Positions 8,713-20,213 are shown, numbered from the stretch's first letter. The stretch: DNA of 64,000 nt from Caecitellus pseudoparvulus (GCA_965644315.1 CBFFRQ010000077.1:1-64000); one strand, 5' to 3'. Made by a program: numbers and translations. Notes: generated by a model not told the origin, from the letters alone.

Positions 8713-11700
8713 TCACTGAATGGTGCAGAGCCCGTCCGGGTCTGCCCCCTGCAGCACGCCCAGCACTGTCTCCATGTGGGCTTCCTGCCCCTCTGTCAGC
8801 GCCAAGGTGGCCTCGCGCCCCGTCGCGTCCAGGGCAAAGTCGTCCCCCTCCCACAGACCCAGCTTGGTCAGCTCTGCCTTGAACGCCTCAACGATGTCTG
8901 CCAGCGCCCCCTGCGTCGCTGCACCTTCACCCGTGCCAGCGGCGATGATTTGGATGGTGCCGTCCGCCACCACCTTGGCCGTGAAGGCGGACCCAGCAGC
9001 CGTGACTAGGGCGGAGAAGCCCACGTCTACCTCTCGTGCTGGCGGCAAGGACCGCATGGCGCTGCGGGAGCGCTTGCTGGTGCCGGGGCTGCGGGAGCTG
9101 GGGCGAGGCAAGGCGTCAGGTTCCAGTGCCACCAGCAAATCCTGCAACACCACCAGCAACTCGAACATCTCCACGTCACCACTGGCCATGTCGCCAGAGG
9201 TGCGCACCGTCGCCGCACTGCTGCCCAGGCGCTGCAGCAGCTGGAACACTTCCGTCTGCCACGCTGCCACGCCGCCGCTGCGAAGGGCGGTTTGCCACTG
9301 CGCCGCCGTCCAGACAGCTGTGTGGGCCAGCATGCGCATGGCGGGGTCGCTGCGGCATTCATCGTGGAAGACGACGGAAATGTACGTCAGCAAGGCGGCA
9401 CGCGCCGCATCCACTCCCGCCACTTGCTCGTCACTCCACTTGCCGCCCCGAGACCGGCGCTTGGCACTGCCGGTGAAGCCGGCGGCCGCCACATCCCACA
9501 CCCGCACATCGCGCTTGGCGGTGGTGACCAACTTGCCTCCCGGCAGGGTTGCCACCGTCGTCACGGGCCTGCGGTGCCCCACGAACTGCAGACTGCACGA
9601 GCCGTCCCGCACACTCCACACACGCACCTCCCCGTCAGCGCCCCCCGTCACCAGGCGCCCATCCTGCAACTCCCCCGCTGACAGCACACGCTCGCCGTGC
9701 CCCAGTAGCATGCGCTCCACCTGCCCCCTCTGCATGTCCCACACACGCACGATGCCGTCAGCACACCCCGCGGCCAACTTGCCACTGGACAGAGCAGCCA
9801 GGCACAACGGCGCGGCGCCGGGGTGCTCCGCCGGCAGCACCTTGGAACAGGAACCATCTGAGACGTTCCACACGCGCATAGCCCCCGCCTCATCGGCAGA
9901 CACCAGGGAGCCTTCCTCCAGCATGGCCAGCGCGACGATGGGCGCGCCGTGCCCCTCCAGCTGGTCCACAGCTTCAATGGTCGTGGTGCGCTTGGTGGCC
10001 GCCTGCCGCGCAGCTGCCTCGCGCTCAGCCGCCACGCGCCACGCCCCGCCCTCGTTCACGCCGTGTGTGATGCGCTGCATGTCGGGGCCGTGGGCAGACC
10101 AGCCGCTTTGCGTGGACATGTCCACCACCATCTTGTCACTGTCGTCCAGTTTCTTCACGACGCCGATCTCGCCGTGGCCCACCGAGCCCCAGCCGTGCTT
10201 GGGCTTCTCCACGTCCCCGCGCACTGTCACGCGGTCGCCCACCTCGAAATCCTCAGAGATGACCAGCTGCAGCTCGTGCGTCAAGCCCACCCACCGCTGG
10301 TGCCCCCAGAACTTCACCGTCACCTCATCGCCACTGGCCTCCACCACCGTACCGACGTCGCCGTGGCTCACAGCACCCCAGCCGCGTGAGGGCTTCAGCA
10401 GGTTTGGGTGCACCCTCACGCGGTCTCCAGCCTCGAACGGCCGGTCCAGCACCACCTTCAAGTCTGACGTGGCAGCGGCCCAGCCAGACTGCGCCCGGAA
10501 GCGGCAGTACACTTTGTCGTTACCCGCTAGTTTGGAGATGGAGCCGATGTCGCCCTTCTTCACAGCGCCCCAGCCGAACTTGGGCGTCTCGCACACCGTC
10601 TGGACGATGTCCCCCACATTGAAGCCAGCCGTGGACACGTGCTCCAGCTCACCCACGTCGCCTTCCCAGTCAGCCATGGCGGGGAACTTCACAGTTACCA
10701 CGCCGCTGTCCACCTTGACCACCTGCCCCACATCTCCCCGGCTCGTGCCGCCCCACCCCCGAGACGGCTCCACAACCGAAGCCTTCACCCGCACGTAGTC
10801 ATCCACCTGCAGCACCCCTGCAGCCAGCCGCTGCATCTCCGTTTCGTCCGCAGACCAGCCCTGCTGGGCGGGGAAGTCCACCTTCACCTTGTTGTTGTCC
10901 CGCAGCCACTGCGTCATGACGCCCGAGTGCCCCGCTTTCACTTTGCCCCAGCCGAAGCGTGGCTTCTCGATGCCAGGCTTGACCCGCAGCAGGTCGCCAG
11001 GCATGAGGTGCCGGTCGGCATGCTCCAGCTCGCCCCAGTCGCCGCTCCAGCCTTGCTGGGCATTGTCCCAGTCGATCTTCAGCAGGTTCTTCTCGGGGTC
11101 CACGCTGCGCACCGTGCCGCACATCTGATGCGTTGCGCCGCCAAAGCCGTACGTGCACTCGGCCACGCTGCTCTTCAGGCGCACCCTGTCCCCCACTGTG
11201 AACACGCCGTCCACCACACGCTCCATCTCCTCCGATTTGCAGATCCACCCCTGCTGGTCGGCAAAGTCCACACGCACGGACGTGCTGCTGTCCAGCTTCA
11301 CCACCACCCCCACCATCTTGTGCTTCACGCTGCCCCAGCCGTAGCTTGGCTTCTCAATGCTGTCCTTCACGCGCACCTTGTCCCCAATTTTCAGCAGCTT
11401 CTCGTCGCAGTGCTCCAGCTCTGGTGCTGACGCAGGGCACTGCGGGTTGGACGGGAAGTTCACGATGAGTTTGGAGCTGGTCACGACCTTGGCCACCGTG
11501 CCCACCTCGCTGTGCGTCACGCCGTTGAACCCGAACCGCGGCTGGAACACCTGCGCTCGCAGGCGGACCAGGTCCCCCTCCACAAACTGCCCGATGGGGC
11601 CCCCCGACGTGCCCTGCCCCCCCGCAGCCACTTCTGCACCGTGTTCATCCTTCACCACCGCCTTCCACACACGCACGACGCCGTCGGAGCTGCCTGACGC

Positions 11701-14202
11701 GAAGCGACGGCCCCCCATGGACACGACGGCGCGCACACCCGGCGCGGAGTGTTCTGCCAGCGCCACGTTCTTGCGCTGGAACAGGCAGTACAGGCTCACG
11801 TGCTGGCTGGCATACCCCACGGCGGCAAGGTGACCAGGCATCTCTGCCATGGACAGGATGGTGGGCTTCACATCCCCCACTGTCCGGCGGTGGGCGGGCC
11901 AGTTCCACTCCACCAGCTTGCCGGTGCGCGTGGCGGCCATGAACTTGCCGTTGGGCAGTGCCAGGGAGGCAGAGTAAGACCCCACGTTCTTGGCTGCCAC
12001 GCACATGGGTGACGACTCGATCGGGACGCCACCGCCCCCGCCTTTCCCAGCAGCCTTCGCTGTGGCCGACTCCAGCTTCGCCCGGGTCTTCTCGTCCAGC
12101 GCCTCACAGTACCGCTGCAGGAGGGCTCGCAGACCGGCCCCCTTCGCCCGCTCTGTGCGGCGGAAGGCTAGGAGGGACTGCCCTGCCGCGAGCAACTTGC
12201 GGAAGGCAGTGGCTGCCGCAGCCTTGGGGTATGGCAGCACGGGCAGCAGCTGCGGCTCAGCAGCGGCCTCCTTCGCATCATCACCGCTCTTTTCCTCCGC
12301 CCCTGCGCCGTCTGCCTTCTCCTCAGCTGCTGCGCCACCTGACTCCTCCTCAGCGGCAGCACTGGCTGGCGCTGGCGCAGGCGCCTTGCGCTCGCCACCA
12401 CACTTGAGAGCGGCAACGTGCACTTTCAGGACCGCCTCGGTCGCCGCCACCCACACATCCCGGTTCACGAGAGATGAGGGCTTAAAGCCGTACATGTCGT
12501 CGTCGCCCTCTCCTTCAGCCATGAGAGCCTGCAGGGTGTTGATCAAGGCTACCGGCGGGCGCTTCTCAGCCAGCTCCACGAGCTCCGCGTCCGGCACGGC
12601 GCCCTCCACACTGCCACTCAGCGCAGCACTGCACGCCGTCTCGCTGCCCACTGAGCTGAACAACTCGAACAGCTCCTCAAGCTTGTCACCCGTCTCGATA
12701 TCAGCCAAGCCAGGCAAGGCGGCTTGCCCCTCTTTGAAGCCGGCCAGGGGCTCATCCTGAAACGTCGTGTCGAACTTGGTGTCGGCGGCGGCGAAGGAGT
12801 TGTCCACCGTGGACAGTGCCTGGGTGGCGGTGGAGGCGTCTCCCCCCACCATGCTGAACTGGCTCAGCAGCTGGCTGTAGCTGGGGCGCAGGAACCACAA
12901 GGCCTGCATACAGCCGATCTGCGTGCGCTGCTTCTCAGACGCCAGGCAGCCAGCAACACGGTGCAGCACGGCACCCACAAGGGAAGGGTCGCTCTGCCCC
13001 ATGCCCTGCAGCTCTACCTTGGACTCGCTTGGCAGGGCCTGGAAGCGCTCGTCGCTGTGCCGGGCCATGGCCTCCACACCCTCCCGCACCCGGGCGCCCA
13101 GCAGCGGCATGAGCTTGAACGTCGCCATGATGCCCGCCTCGACGCAGGGAACTTCACGACTCGTCAGATTAGCAGTGGCTTGCAGCAGGCGGTACGTGGC
13201 TTCCACGGCAGCCGCAACATGCCCGCCCAGTGCGCCCAGCTTGGACAGAGTCTCCATGTCCTGCCCCGCCGCCAGCACGCCCGGCACAAACACTTCAGGT
13301 GCTACAGCTGGTGCCATTTCATCGGCGGCACTCGCCTCATCTTCCTCCTTGGCCTCGCGGGCCAGAGACGGCGTCTTGCTGAGCGCAGTGCCGAACTCTG
13401 CCACGGCAGAAAAAGCAGAGCGCAAGTGCTTCAGCGCAGACTCCCAATGCTGCAAGAGGCGGAGCAAGGACGCAGAAGCTGCGCCACTGCACGCAATCTG
13501 CTTGTACGCCTGCACCACGGCCAGTGTCGGGTCGGCAGCGTCCACCCAGGAGGCCTGCTCCACCAGGGTCAGCGGCTCGCACGCCAGGGGGGCCCGAGGA
13601 CTGCCCAGCACGGAGGGGCTGCCCACCTCCTCAGGCATGTGCATGTGAGAGGGTAACAAAGTTTCAATGGCAGCAGCAGCTGCGACGGCAACCTTGTTCA
13701 GGTCAGCCAGTGTCTGCAGGGGCAGCATGCCCACTGACAGCAGCTTGCTCCCGAGGTGAATCAAGGGTGTCCTTGCCTTCGAGAAGTCTACGCCCTTGGG
13801 TCCAGTGTGTACCTTCTGGGCAAGGTTCTCCAGCGCCTGAGCTGCTTTGGCGAACCCATCGCCTTGCAAGGCCTTTGACGCCCGAGACTCGGTGCCGATC
13901 ACTGCCAGCGTCGCTGGTGCCTGCTCCGCGTGACGGCGCAAAATGCCCGCGAGCGCAGGCAGGACGGACTGGGCCAGGAGGGAGCGCAAGGAAGTAGAGA
14001 GCTCCTCTGCAGCTTCGTCGTACCTCAGTAACTCATCCATCACATCCACCAGGAGGCTCAGCAAGGTGCTGGCAGCGCCTCGCTGCACAGTCACGCCCTG
14101 CCGACCAGAGAACCTGTTCTCCAACAAGGCTGCCGAGCCGACGCTGTCCAGCACACGTGCCAAATCCTGCACTACACGGTCGGCGTACAACCGCTCCGTC
14201 AT
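8713..14202 (-). CDS. Large WD40 and Mind-bomb/HERC2-repeat protein
   Basis: Single open frame of 1829 residues from the ATG at 14202. Residues 1-650 are helical and Ala/Glu-rich, with no assigned domain. A first group of about three WD40 blades lies near 730-850 (GSSDGVVRVWK). Then come eight consecutive repeats of about 60 residues at about 872-1381, each opening GDxVRV and carrying a GWG or GFG turn followed by a DVG or EVG turn. These are MIB/HERC2 SH3-like repeats as found in Mind bomb and in the plant E3 ligase KEG. A second WD40 block follows at about 1405-1580 (GAMRVWNVSDG, GIVRVWDMQRG, GEVRVWSVRDG). Such repeats bind substrates of ubiquitin ligases, yet no RING, HECT, kinase or ankyrin domain is visible, so a scaffold or adaptor role is inferred. 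No intron was seen. Confidence 0.85.
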   Translation of the reverse strand: MTERLYADRVVQDLARVLDSVGSAALLENRFSGRQGVTVQRGAASTLLSLLVDVMDELLRYDEAAEELSTSLRSLLAQSVLPALAGILRRHAEQAPATLAVIGTESRASKALQGDGFAKAAQALENLAQKVHTGPKGVDFSKARTPLIHLGSKLLSVGMLPLQTLADLNKVAVAAAAAIETLLPSHMHMPEEVGSPSVLGSPRAPLACEPLTLVEQASWVDAADPTLAVVQAYKQIACSGAASASLLRLLQHWESALKHLRSAFSAVAEFGTALSKTPSLAREAKEEDEASAADEMAPAVAPEVFVPGVLAAGQDMETLSKLGALGGHVAAAVEATYRLLQATANLTSREVPCVEAGIMATFKLMPLLGARVREGVEAMARHSDERFQALPSESKVELQGMGQSDPSLVGAVLHRVAGCLASEKQRTQIGCMQALWFLRPSYSQLLSQFSMVGGDASTATQALSTVDNSFAAADTKFDTTFQDEPLAGFKEGQAALPGLADIETGDKLEELFELFSSVGSETACSAALSGSVEGAVPDAELVELAEKRPPVALINTLQALMAEGEGDDDMYGFKPSSLVNRDVWVAATEAVLKVHVAALKCGGERKAPAPAPASAAAEEESGGAAAEEKADGAGAEEKSGDDAKEAAAEPQLLPVLPYPKAAAATAFRKLLAAGQSLLAFRRTERAKGAGLRALLQRYCEALDEKTRAKLESATAKAAGKGGGGGVPIESSPMCVAAKNVGSYSASLALPNGKFMAATRTGKLVEWNWPAHRRTVGDVKPTILSMAEMPGHLAAVGYASQHVSLYCLFQRKNVALAEHSAPGVRAVVSMGGRRFASGSSDGVVRVWKAVVKDEHGAEVAAGGQGTSGGPIGQFVEGDLVRLRAQVFQPRFGFNGVTHSEVGTVAKVVTSSKLIVNFPSNPQCPASAPELEHCDEKLLKIGDKVRVKDSIEKPSYGWGSVKHKMVGVVVKLDSSTSVRVDFADQQGWICKSEEMERVVDGVFTVGDRVRLKSSVAECTYGFGGATHQMCGTVRSVDPEKNLLKIDWDNAQQGWSGDWGELEHADRHLMPGDLLRVKPGIEKPRFGWGKVKAGHSGVMTQWLRDNNKVKVDFPAQQGWSADETEMQRLAAGVLQVDDYVRVKASVVEPSRGWGGTSRGDVGQVVKVDSGVVTVKFPAMADWEGDVGELEHVSTAGFNVGDIVQTVCETPKFGWGAVKKGDIGSISKLAGNDKVYCRFRAQSGWAAATSDLKVVLDRPFEAGDRVRVHPNLLKPSRGWGAVSHGDVGTVVEASGDEVTVKFWGHQRWVGLTHELQLVISEDFEVGDRVTVRGDVEKPKHGWGSVGHGEIGVVKKLDDSDKMVVDMSTQSGWSAHGPDMQRITHGVNEGGAWRVAAEREAAARQAATKRTTTIEAVDQLEGHGAPIVALAMLEEGSLVSADEAGAMRVWNVSDGSCSKVLPAEHPGAAPLCLAALSSGKLAAGCADGIVRVWDMQRGQVERMLLGHGERVLSAGELQDGRLVTGGADGEVRVWSVRDGSCSLQFVGHRRPVTTVATLPGGKLVTTAKRDVRVWDVAAAGFTGSAKRRSRGGKWSDEQVAGVDAARAALLTYISVVFHDECRSDPAMRMLAHTAVWTAAQWQTALRSGGVAAWQTEVFQLLQRLGSSAATVRTSGDMASGDVEMFELLVVLQDLLVALEPDALPRPSSRSPGTSKRSRSAMRSLPPAREVDVGFSALVTAAGSAFTAKVVADGTIQIIAAGTGEGAATQGALADIVEAFKAELTKLGLWEGDDFALDATGREATLALTEGQEAHMETVLGVLQGADPDGLCTIQ

Positions 14203-14764
14203 GTTGGCGGGATAGGAGGAGGTCCAGGCCTGGGAAGCGTCGGGAGTTGCGCTGGCGTTTCGCACGCAATGAGCGACTGCAACCACTCGCACAGCCAGGA
14301 ATGTTAGGGAGCGAAGCAAGCAGGATAATGCAAACAAGGTCTGCAAGGTGGTGAGTCCACCCCCTGTTGTTGAGAAACGCGATTTTGCCAGAAACCTGGA
14401 CTTGCGCGAACGCGGCAACTGCCGACCGAACTTGCGGCAGCAACCACGCCACCTGTGCGGCTTACAGGACTCCTTAGACAGAAAAATAGGACTGTATTGC
14501 TTTGGTGGGCTTGTGGGGCTGTCCCTGATAGCCCGCTTGTGCTGACAGGCTCAAGCGTCGCAAGACGAGCGGGAAGAGTGTCATCCGCGTCGCTGGCGAC
14601 ATGGTCACTGCGAAACTGCACAGGCGCGATACGCATGCATTCCATGCAAAGCGCTGTGGACCTCAAGTTCTTCTACATTAAACTTCCTGCCAGGTGCTCT
14701 CAGCACCTTGCGCAAAACACTGCGGTGGCACAAACGTATGGCACACGTGCTTGCCTTGAGCACA
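14203..14764. other. Intergenic region
   Basis: 562 bases upstream of the WD40/MIB gene and downstream of the small ankyrin gene, both on the minus strand. The large gene's frame stays open to about 14418 without an ATG, so a spliced 5' exon could lie here. No tRNA or repeat was seen. Confidence 0.35.
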
Positions 14765-15559
14765 TCAGCCACTGCGCTTGATGCTGACCTTCATGGTCCG
14801 CTTCCCTTTGGGCTTTGCCTTCCGGGCTGTCCCCGCGCTCTTACCCAACACAAGACGCGCTGGTGCAGCCTGGGCTGGGCTTGGCGCCTGCGCTGCCGTG
14901 CTTTGCAAGGCAGAAAGCAAACTCTGCCCAGCCTCGGCTGCCGCGAGGGCAGCCTCCGCTGTAGCCCCGGAGCGATCCACCAGTTTCCCGTGCGCCCCCA
15001 GCTTGGCCATGCGCGCCACACACTCCTGCAGTCCGTCAGGTAGCTCTCTTCGCGCCTGCAGGGCAGAAGCCAGCCAGTGCAGCGGCGTGGCGCCCGATGC
15101 AGCTGTGCCGGCACAGACACTGCTGCGCTGCAGTGCGGCGTCCTCCAGCTGTTCTGCAGTGTCCAGTAGCGCCTGCATCGCCGCCACGTTCAGCTCAGCA
15201 GCAGCATGGTGCATGGGCACGATGCCCTGTGCGTCGGCCGCACTGACGCCAGCCGGCCAGGCTCCCAGCAATGCGGCGATGAGCGGCGTCGGGGCGCTAG
15301 AGGAAACCGCCACATGCAGTGCACTCCTACCGTGAGGGTCCAGCGCGCTGGCAGGACTTCCCAGGGCGAGCAGTTGCTCCGCGGCAGTCGTGCTACCAGC
15401 CTTGCAAGCCAGGTGCAGGAGCGTTGAGCCCTCCTCGTCCACGGCGGCCAGCAACTCGGCAGCGCTAGTCGCATGCTGAACTTGGGCACAGAGGGTGTCC
15501 CACTCCCCAGCTTGTGCTGCGGCCACTAGTGCTGCAGGTAGGCTGCTTGTGGCTGCCAT
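14765..15559 (-). CDS. Small ankyrin-repeat protein with basic tail
   Basis: 264 residues from the ATG at 15559 (MAATSSLPAAL). Four ankyrin repeats are visible between about residues 15 and 180: GSTLLHLACKAG, GRSALHVAVSS, GIVPMHHAAAE and GATPLHWLAS, each with the canonical TPLHxAA-like helix. The last 20 residues are strongly basic (KAKPKGKRTMKVSIKRS), which could be a nuclear or nucleic-acid-contacting tail. The repeats are ordinary 33-residue ankyrins and differ from the 38-residue type of the first gene in the window. There is no enzymatic domain; the function is unknown, probably protein binding. The open frame continues upstream to a GTG at 15718, but the ATG is preferred. Confidence 0.8.
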   Translation of the reverse strand: MAATSSLPAALVAAAQAGEWDTLCAQVQHATSAAELLAAVDEEGSTLLHLACKAGSTTAAEQLLALGSPASALDPHGRSALHVAVSSSAPTPLIAALLGAWPAGVSAADAQGIVPMHHAAAELNVAAMQALLDTAEQLEDAALQRSSVCAGTAASGATPLHWLASALQARRELPDGLQECVARMAKLGAHGKLVDRSGATAEAALAAAEAGQSLLSALQSTAAQAPSPAQAAPARLVLGKSAGTARKAKPKGKRTMKVSIKRSG

Positions 15560-16061
15560 GACGCCAGCCGCGTCTGCGGAAATTGCAAGCACGTCAGCGG
15601 CAGCACTCCGATCCTTGCAAGGGAAAGAGGGGCGGGGCCAGGAAGTGGGCGAAGGCTTGGATAATGGTTTCGCTTCGTGGTAATGAAGAAAATGTTGCTT
15701 GAGGCGTGGATCTGTCACATGGGCAACTGGCGACCGTGCTTGGCGGTGGCCGAGAGCTTTGGCCTGGTCTGCATGCCCCGCGCATCCTGCAGGTCACAGC
15801 GCCGCCAAGGCTTTGCCGGAGAATCCCATCCATTGAAGATCTCTGGATCTTCAGCATTCTTGCCCTTGTCCTGCGACTTGGGGCTTTGTCTACCTCTGTC
15901 ACGTGACAAGTAGCAAATACTGATTGAGACAAACACAAGTCAAACGACATACACGGTGACCCGAGACACAGCGACTACCCTTGACTTCATATCCCGAGAT
16001 GGTGCTTCATGTAGCATGAAACTTGCATTTGGCGGGCACTCTGCCTTTCTTGCCAGCCGCG
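15560..16061. other. Intergenic region
   Basis: About 500 bases, less GC-rich than its surroundings, between the small ankyrin gene start and the SPX gene stop. It should include the ankyrin gene promoter. Nothing else was recognised. Confidence 0.35.
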
Positions 16062-19000
16062 TCACCTTGCCAGTGCCTTAGCAATGTGTGCGACGTGGTC
16101 CACCACCACGCCGTGCACGCCAGCGGCGACCTGCACCGCCACGGCCGCCGCGTCATTGTTCCGCTTGCCGTACGTGAACAGGAGCAGGTCGGCACCCAGG
16201 GCAGATGCGACGACACGTGGGCTGCGCACAGCCACGTCGCACTCAGACACCACCCCTGCCAGGCTGTGGGCTGAGGCAAACTTGACGGCGGCACGCAGAC
16301 TGTTGCGGCGGGGGTCAGCACACAGCGCCGTGCCGGCCTCAGTGAGCAGCAGGACGGGGAAGGCTGCCTGCTTGTGCGCCAGGAGCCAGCAGACGTCGGG
16401 GTCGAAGGAAGAAAAGAACACCTTGCGCCCCTTCGCCTCCCGCATGGTCACTGCGAGGATGGTGTCCACGTACCCGCCCCGGTCCACGACCCGCACGCCC
16501 ACCTCCTGCAGCTCCTCCGCTGAAGGGTACTTCACCTCCACATCAAAGCCAGTGCTGGGCGGCACGTGCTGGAACACCTGTGCCAGCGTCACTGCCGAGT
16601 CCATGAGGCCAGAGCGCCACTGGGAGGCGGTGTGGTGCCGCGTGGCATCCACACCAAGCGCAGCCAGCTTGTGCTTCACCTCTGGGCGAGGGTGGCTGCG
16701 GGCGCTATCCGAGTCCCAGGAGTCGGCACGGTCCACGGGCGCCCCTGCAGGGGCTGGTCCCTTGGCTCCGCCTGTGATCTCCATCAGCTGGGCGGCAGTC
16801 AGCGCCGTGATGGGCACTTTCAAGCTGGTGCCGGGCACCTTCACGAGGAGGTCATGGTGCACCACTGGCACGCCGTCGGATGACAGCTGCACGTCGAACT
16901 CGACGAACGACGCCCCGGCAGCAGAAGCTGCGGAGAAACTCAGCAGCGAATTCTCCGCGACGTGAGTCCGCCGCACGGACCCCTCTGCCGTCTCCAAGGG
17001 GGCAGCTGCTGAGTCGGCACCCGCACCTCGATGCCCCACCAGCACCGGCCCAGGCAGCCCTGGCGTGATGAGGGGGCTAGCGGGCGGCTGCAAGTGCTGG
17101 GCGGGGCCAGAGAGCAGGAAGCGAACGCAGGCCGTGCCCACCACCTGACCACCCTGCCCTGGCGCCTGCAGTGTCAGCATGGTCTGCCCCTCGCTGCGGG
17201 GAATGTCAGGCAGGGCCAGCTCCCCGCCACACGCCCCCGAGGTGGCGCTGGATCGCCACAGCATGGCTGCGGGCAGGTGCGCAGTGGCCACCTCCCGCCC
17301 CGCAGGCGTCGTCACACGCACCTGCAAGCTGCCGCCAGCACACACGGCACCGCAGCCAAGGTCGAAGCTGACGCTCATGTCCATCTCATCCTGCGTGCGG
17401 GCGATGTCTTGCGCGGAAGCAGCGATCCACTTGCCCTGGATGCGCTTGCTGCCGCCACACTTGAACTGGGCCAGCGCGACGCGAGAGTGGACGCCAGTGT
17501 CAGTGGGCGCCAGGGGCGGCGGAGGCGCGTCAAAGTACGCCGTGGCACGCGGCACTTCAAAACGAGGCGACAGCGTGACAGGCGTGACGGCGCTCGTTTC
17601 GTGCTTGGTTTGCTGCCACGTGTCGTGCAGTACGCCGCGTAGGGTCTGTGGGGACACAGGGCGCGCCCGCCCAGCTCCCAGCCCAGCAGCGCGCGCCTGC
17701 CCGCTCTCACTCCACCCCAACTGCACGAACAGGCGCTTAGGCAAGTCCTCGGCACCATCAGCGTGCAGGCACAGCGCCGGCTCTGCAGGTGTGCCCTCGT
17801 GCAGCTGCCAGCCGCCCAAGGACACTCGCAGACACCAGTTCCCACGCTCTGGCTCACGCCGCTGAGAGCCAGCTGTCTGCAGCGTGTCTGTCCGCGGCCG
17901 GCGCGCGGTGGGACTGGGCGGGGGGGAGCAGACCTCCGCCTCCTCATGCAGTGGCCGGCCATGCTCCAGACACCAGGCCTCGATGACCCGTGCGCAGGCA
18001 GTGTGGCCACGGTACAGACTGCGGCCCAGCGCACTCCAGCCACGGAAGTCACGGTCCAGCGGACACGCACCGGCCTGCAGCAGCGCCTGCAGCCCCGCGA
18101 CAAACCCCCCATCAACTGCAAGCACTGTGGCCAAGTGCCAGGGCGCCGCCCAGGCAGGCAGCAGAGCACGACTCTCACTCCCGGGCATGGTGGCTTGCAG
18201 ACACCGTGATGCGTCAGGCAGCTCCAGCAGCGCTTGCAGGGCCTCCAAGTGCCCACCCAGCACGGCCAGGTGCACCGACGTCTGTCCGTGGCAGTTCAGC
18301 AGCCACGGCACGGCACCCCGTGAGCCGAGCACGCGGATGCACTGCGCCATGCCTCGGTGGGCGGCCCAGTGTAGGGGCGTATTACGGTGGGACCCCACCC
18401 GCAGGCGCAGAATGCACCCGACAAGGCTGCCGTCTCCCAGCCGCGCCACACCGCTGAAGCCGCAGCGCTCGTCCACCCCCCGCAGCCAGTCCAACAGCTC
18501 GCTAAGCACATCCGCCTGCCCAGCGTCAGCGGCGCCGTGCACAGCACACCACAACACGTCGTCCTCCAGCAACATGCCCTCGAAGGCGTCTGCGTCCAGC
18601 GAGTCTGGGCGCTGGGCGGCGTGTGCTGCAAACAGCGTCCCCGACAACGCAGCCCACACCCGCTGCACTCGATCCCCGGGAGAGCCGGTGTCCATGTCAA
18701 CGGCCTCCAGGTCAGTGTCCAGGTGCTGCAGCAACGCACGCAGACACGCCACCTGTCCATGCACCGCGGCCATGTGCAGCGGGGACTGTGCGCTGCCCTC
18801 ACTGGCGGCCTGGGTCGCCCCAGCGGCCAGCATGCTGCACAGCGCCTCCACCTGCCCCGTGGCGCTGGCGATGCTCAGTGCGTCGTAGCGCCCTGACCGA
18901 GACAGCTCAGGCGCCATGCGGGTGATGGCAGCCACCGTGCTGGCGTTGCCGTGCACAGCAGCAGTCTCCAGCGCATTCAGCCCGAAGGCGTTGACCAGGT

Positions 19001-19866
19001 GCAGGGGGGTTCGCCCCAGGTGTGCCAGATCCTCCAACTGCCCCGCCCGCCCCACTGCCGCGACGCTGTGCAGGAGGGCGGACGCCTGGTGGGGCGGCAC
19101 AGTCCACGTCCCCGACCGCAGTCGAGCCAAGGCCCCTGCCACGCCCAGGCCCGAGGGCTTCCCTGCGCCCTTGCATGCCTGCAACACCTCCTCACACCAC
19201 GCCTCGGCAGCTGGCAGCGAGTATCGTTGGAGAGTGCCCATGCCAGCTGCCTGCTCCACGGCCAGCACGCAGGCCTGTGCCGTGTGCTCTGCATCCGCCA
19301 GCACGCTGCCCCCCTGTGCGTTGGCGTGCTCGCGAATGGCACAGGCGAAGCCACGCAGGTTCAGCGCCACGAACGCCGCCAGCTCCCGCACCTGCTGCAG
19401 CACACGCTCGCACACGAAGCGGCAACTGGCCAAGGCGGAGACATCCACGACTGCACTGCCCTCTGGTGCCGTCAGCGCCGCCGCAGCACCGCCTGAGCCA
19501 GTGCCAGGCGCTGCCCAGCTGCTGTGGGCGAGGCCAGCGGCGCCAGCAGCCGCTTCGGCGCAAGTCAGAACCTCGGCACACTCCTCGTACTGCTGCACAG
19601 CCCAGGCGTCCACACGGGAGAACTCTTCCACTAGCACTTGTAGGAAACTACTTTCTCCATCCTCTAGATCTGGCGCCAACGCTGCAGCCTTCAAACCTGT
19701 AGGTGCGTGGTGAGCGGCGCAAGATGCGGCGAATGGTCCCCCCAGCGGCGATACTCGCCCTGCACGCACGAGGGTATGACAAGCAGTGAGCAGCCCACTC
19801 GAACTTGACTTTGAACCGCAACTTGGTGCCCAACATGCGCTCTGCACTGGAACCCTCGGCAGCCAT
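16062..19866 (-). CDS. SPX-ankyrin-glycerophosphodiester phosphodiesterase
   Basis: Two exons, 19866-19770 and 19696-16062, split by a 73-base intron, give 1243 residues. Joining them reconstitutes an N-terminal SPX domain: GTKLRFKVKFEW, then SYPRLKAAAL across the junction, then SFLQVLVEEF. Ankyrin repeats follow through the middle (GRTPLHLVNAFG, QSPLHMAAVHGQ, NTPLHWAAHRGM, QTSVHLAVLGGH). The C-terminal third, from about residue 920, is a GDPD domain with the catalytic set intact: GHRGAG, AENSLLSF, VEFDVQLSSDG and VVHHD. The architecture matches yeast Gde1, which hydrolyses glycerophosphocholine in the cytosol to glycerol-3-phosphate and choline. The SPX domain is the inositol-pyrophosphate sensor of phosphate status. 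Because its active site is complete, this is a likely enzyme rather than a Pho81-type regulator. A second in-frame ATG lies at 19836. Confidence 0.9.
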
Positions 19867-20213
19867 CCCGGCTCGCAATGCACTGGGCGCTCGGTGCTGT
19901 GTCGCTGGCAGCCGCGCTGAGCTTGGCTCGCTCAGTGCGCTGTCAAAATGAACAACACTGCAAGGAAAGTCTACACTGTGTGCTGGCTCAAATGTTTTGT
20001 TTTCTGTCCCTCACCGTGCAGTGCAGCCTGTACCTTGCCCGCTTGGTCGGCGCCGCCTTTTCCCTGCAACGCCGACGAAACGCCGCAGTGCACGCCAAGT
20101 CAGCCACACCGCTCACAGCAAGGCTAAGCAGACTGTTACCCGCGCGGAAAGCCTGCATTAAGACCAAAACAGCTCCCCGACCAGTCTTGCAAGCCCTCCT
20201 GCTGCTTGCAGCC

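Noticed and set aside
8720-10798. 692-codon plus-strand open frame opposite the WD40/MIB gene
   Set aside because: It is antisense to a convincing multi-domain gene. The translation is a Ser/Pro/Thr/Arg-rich shadow typical of GC-rich third positions and has no domain.
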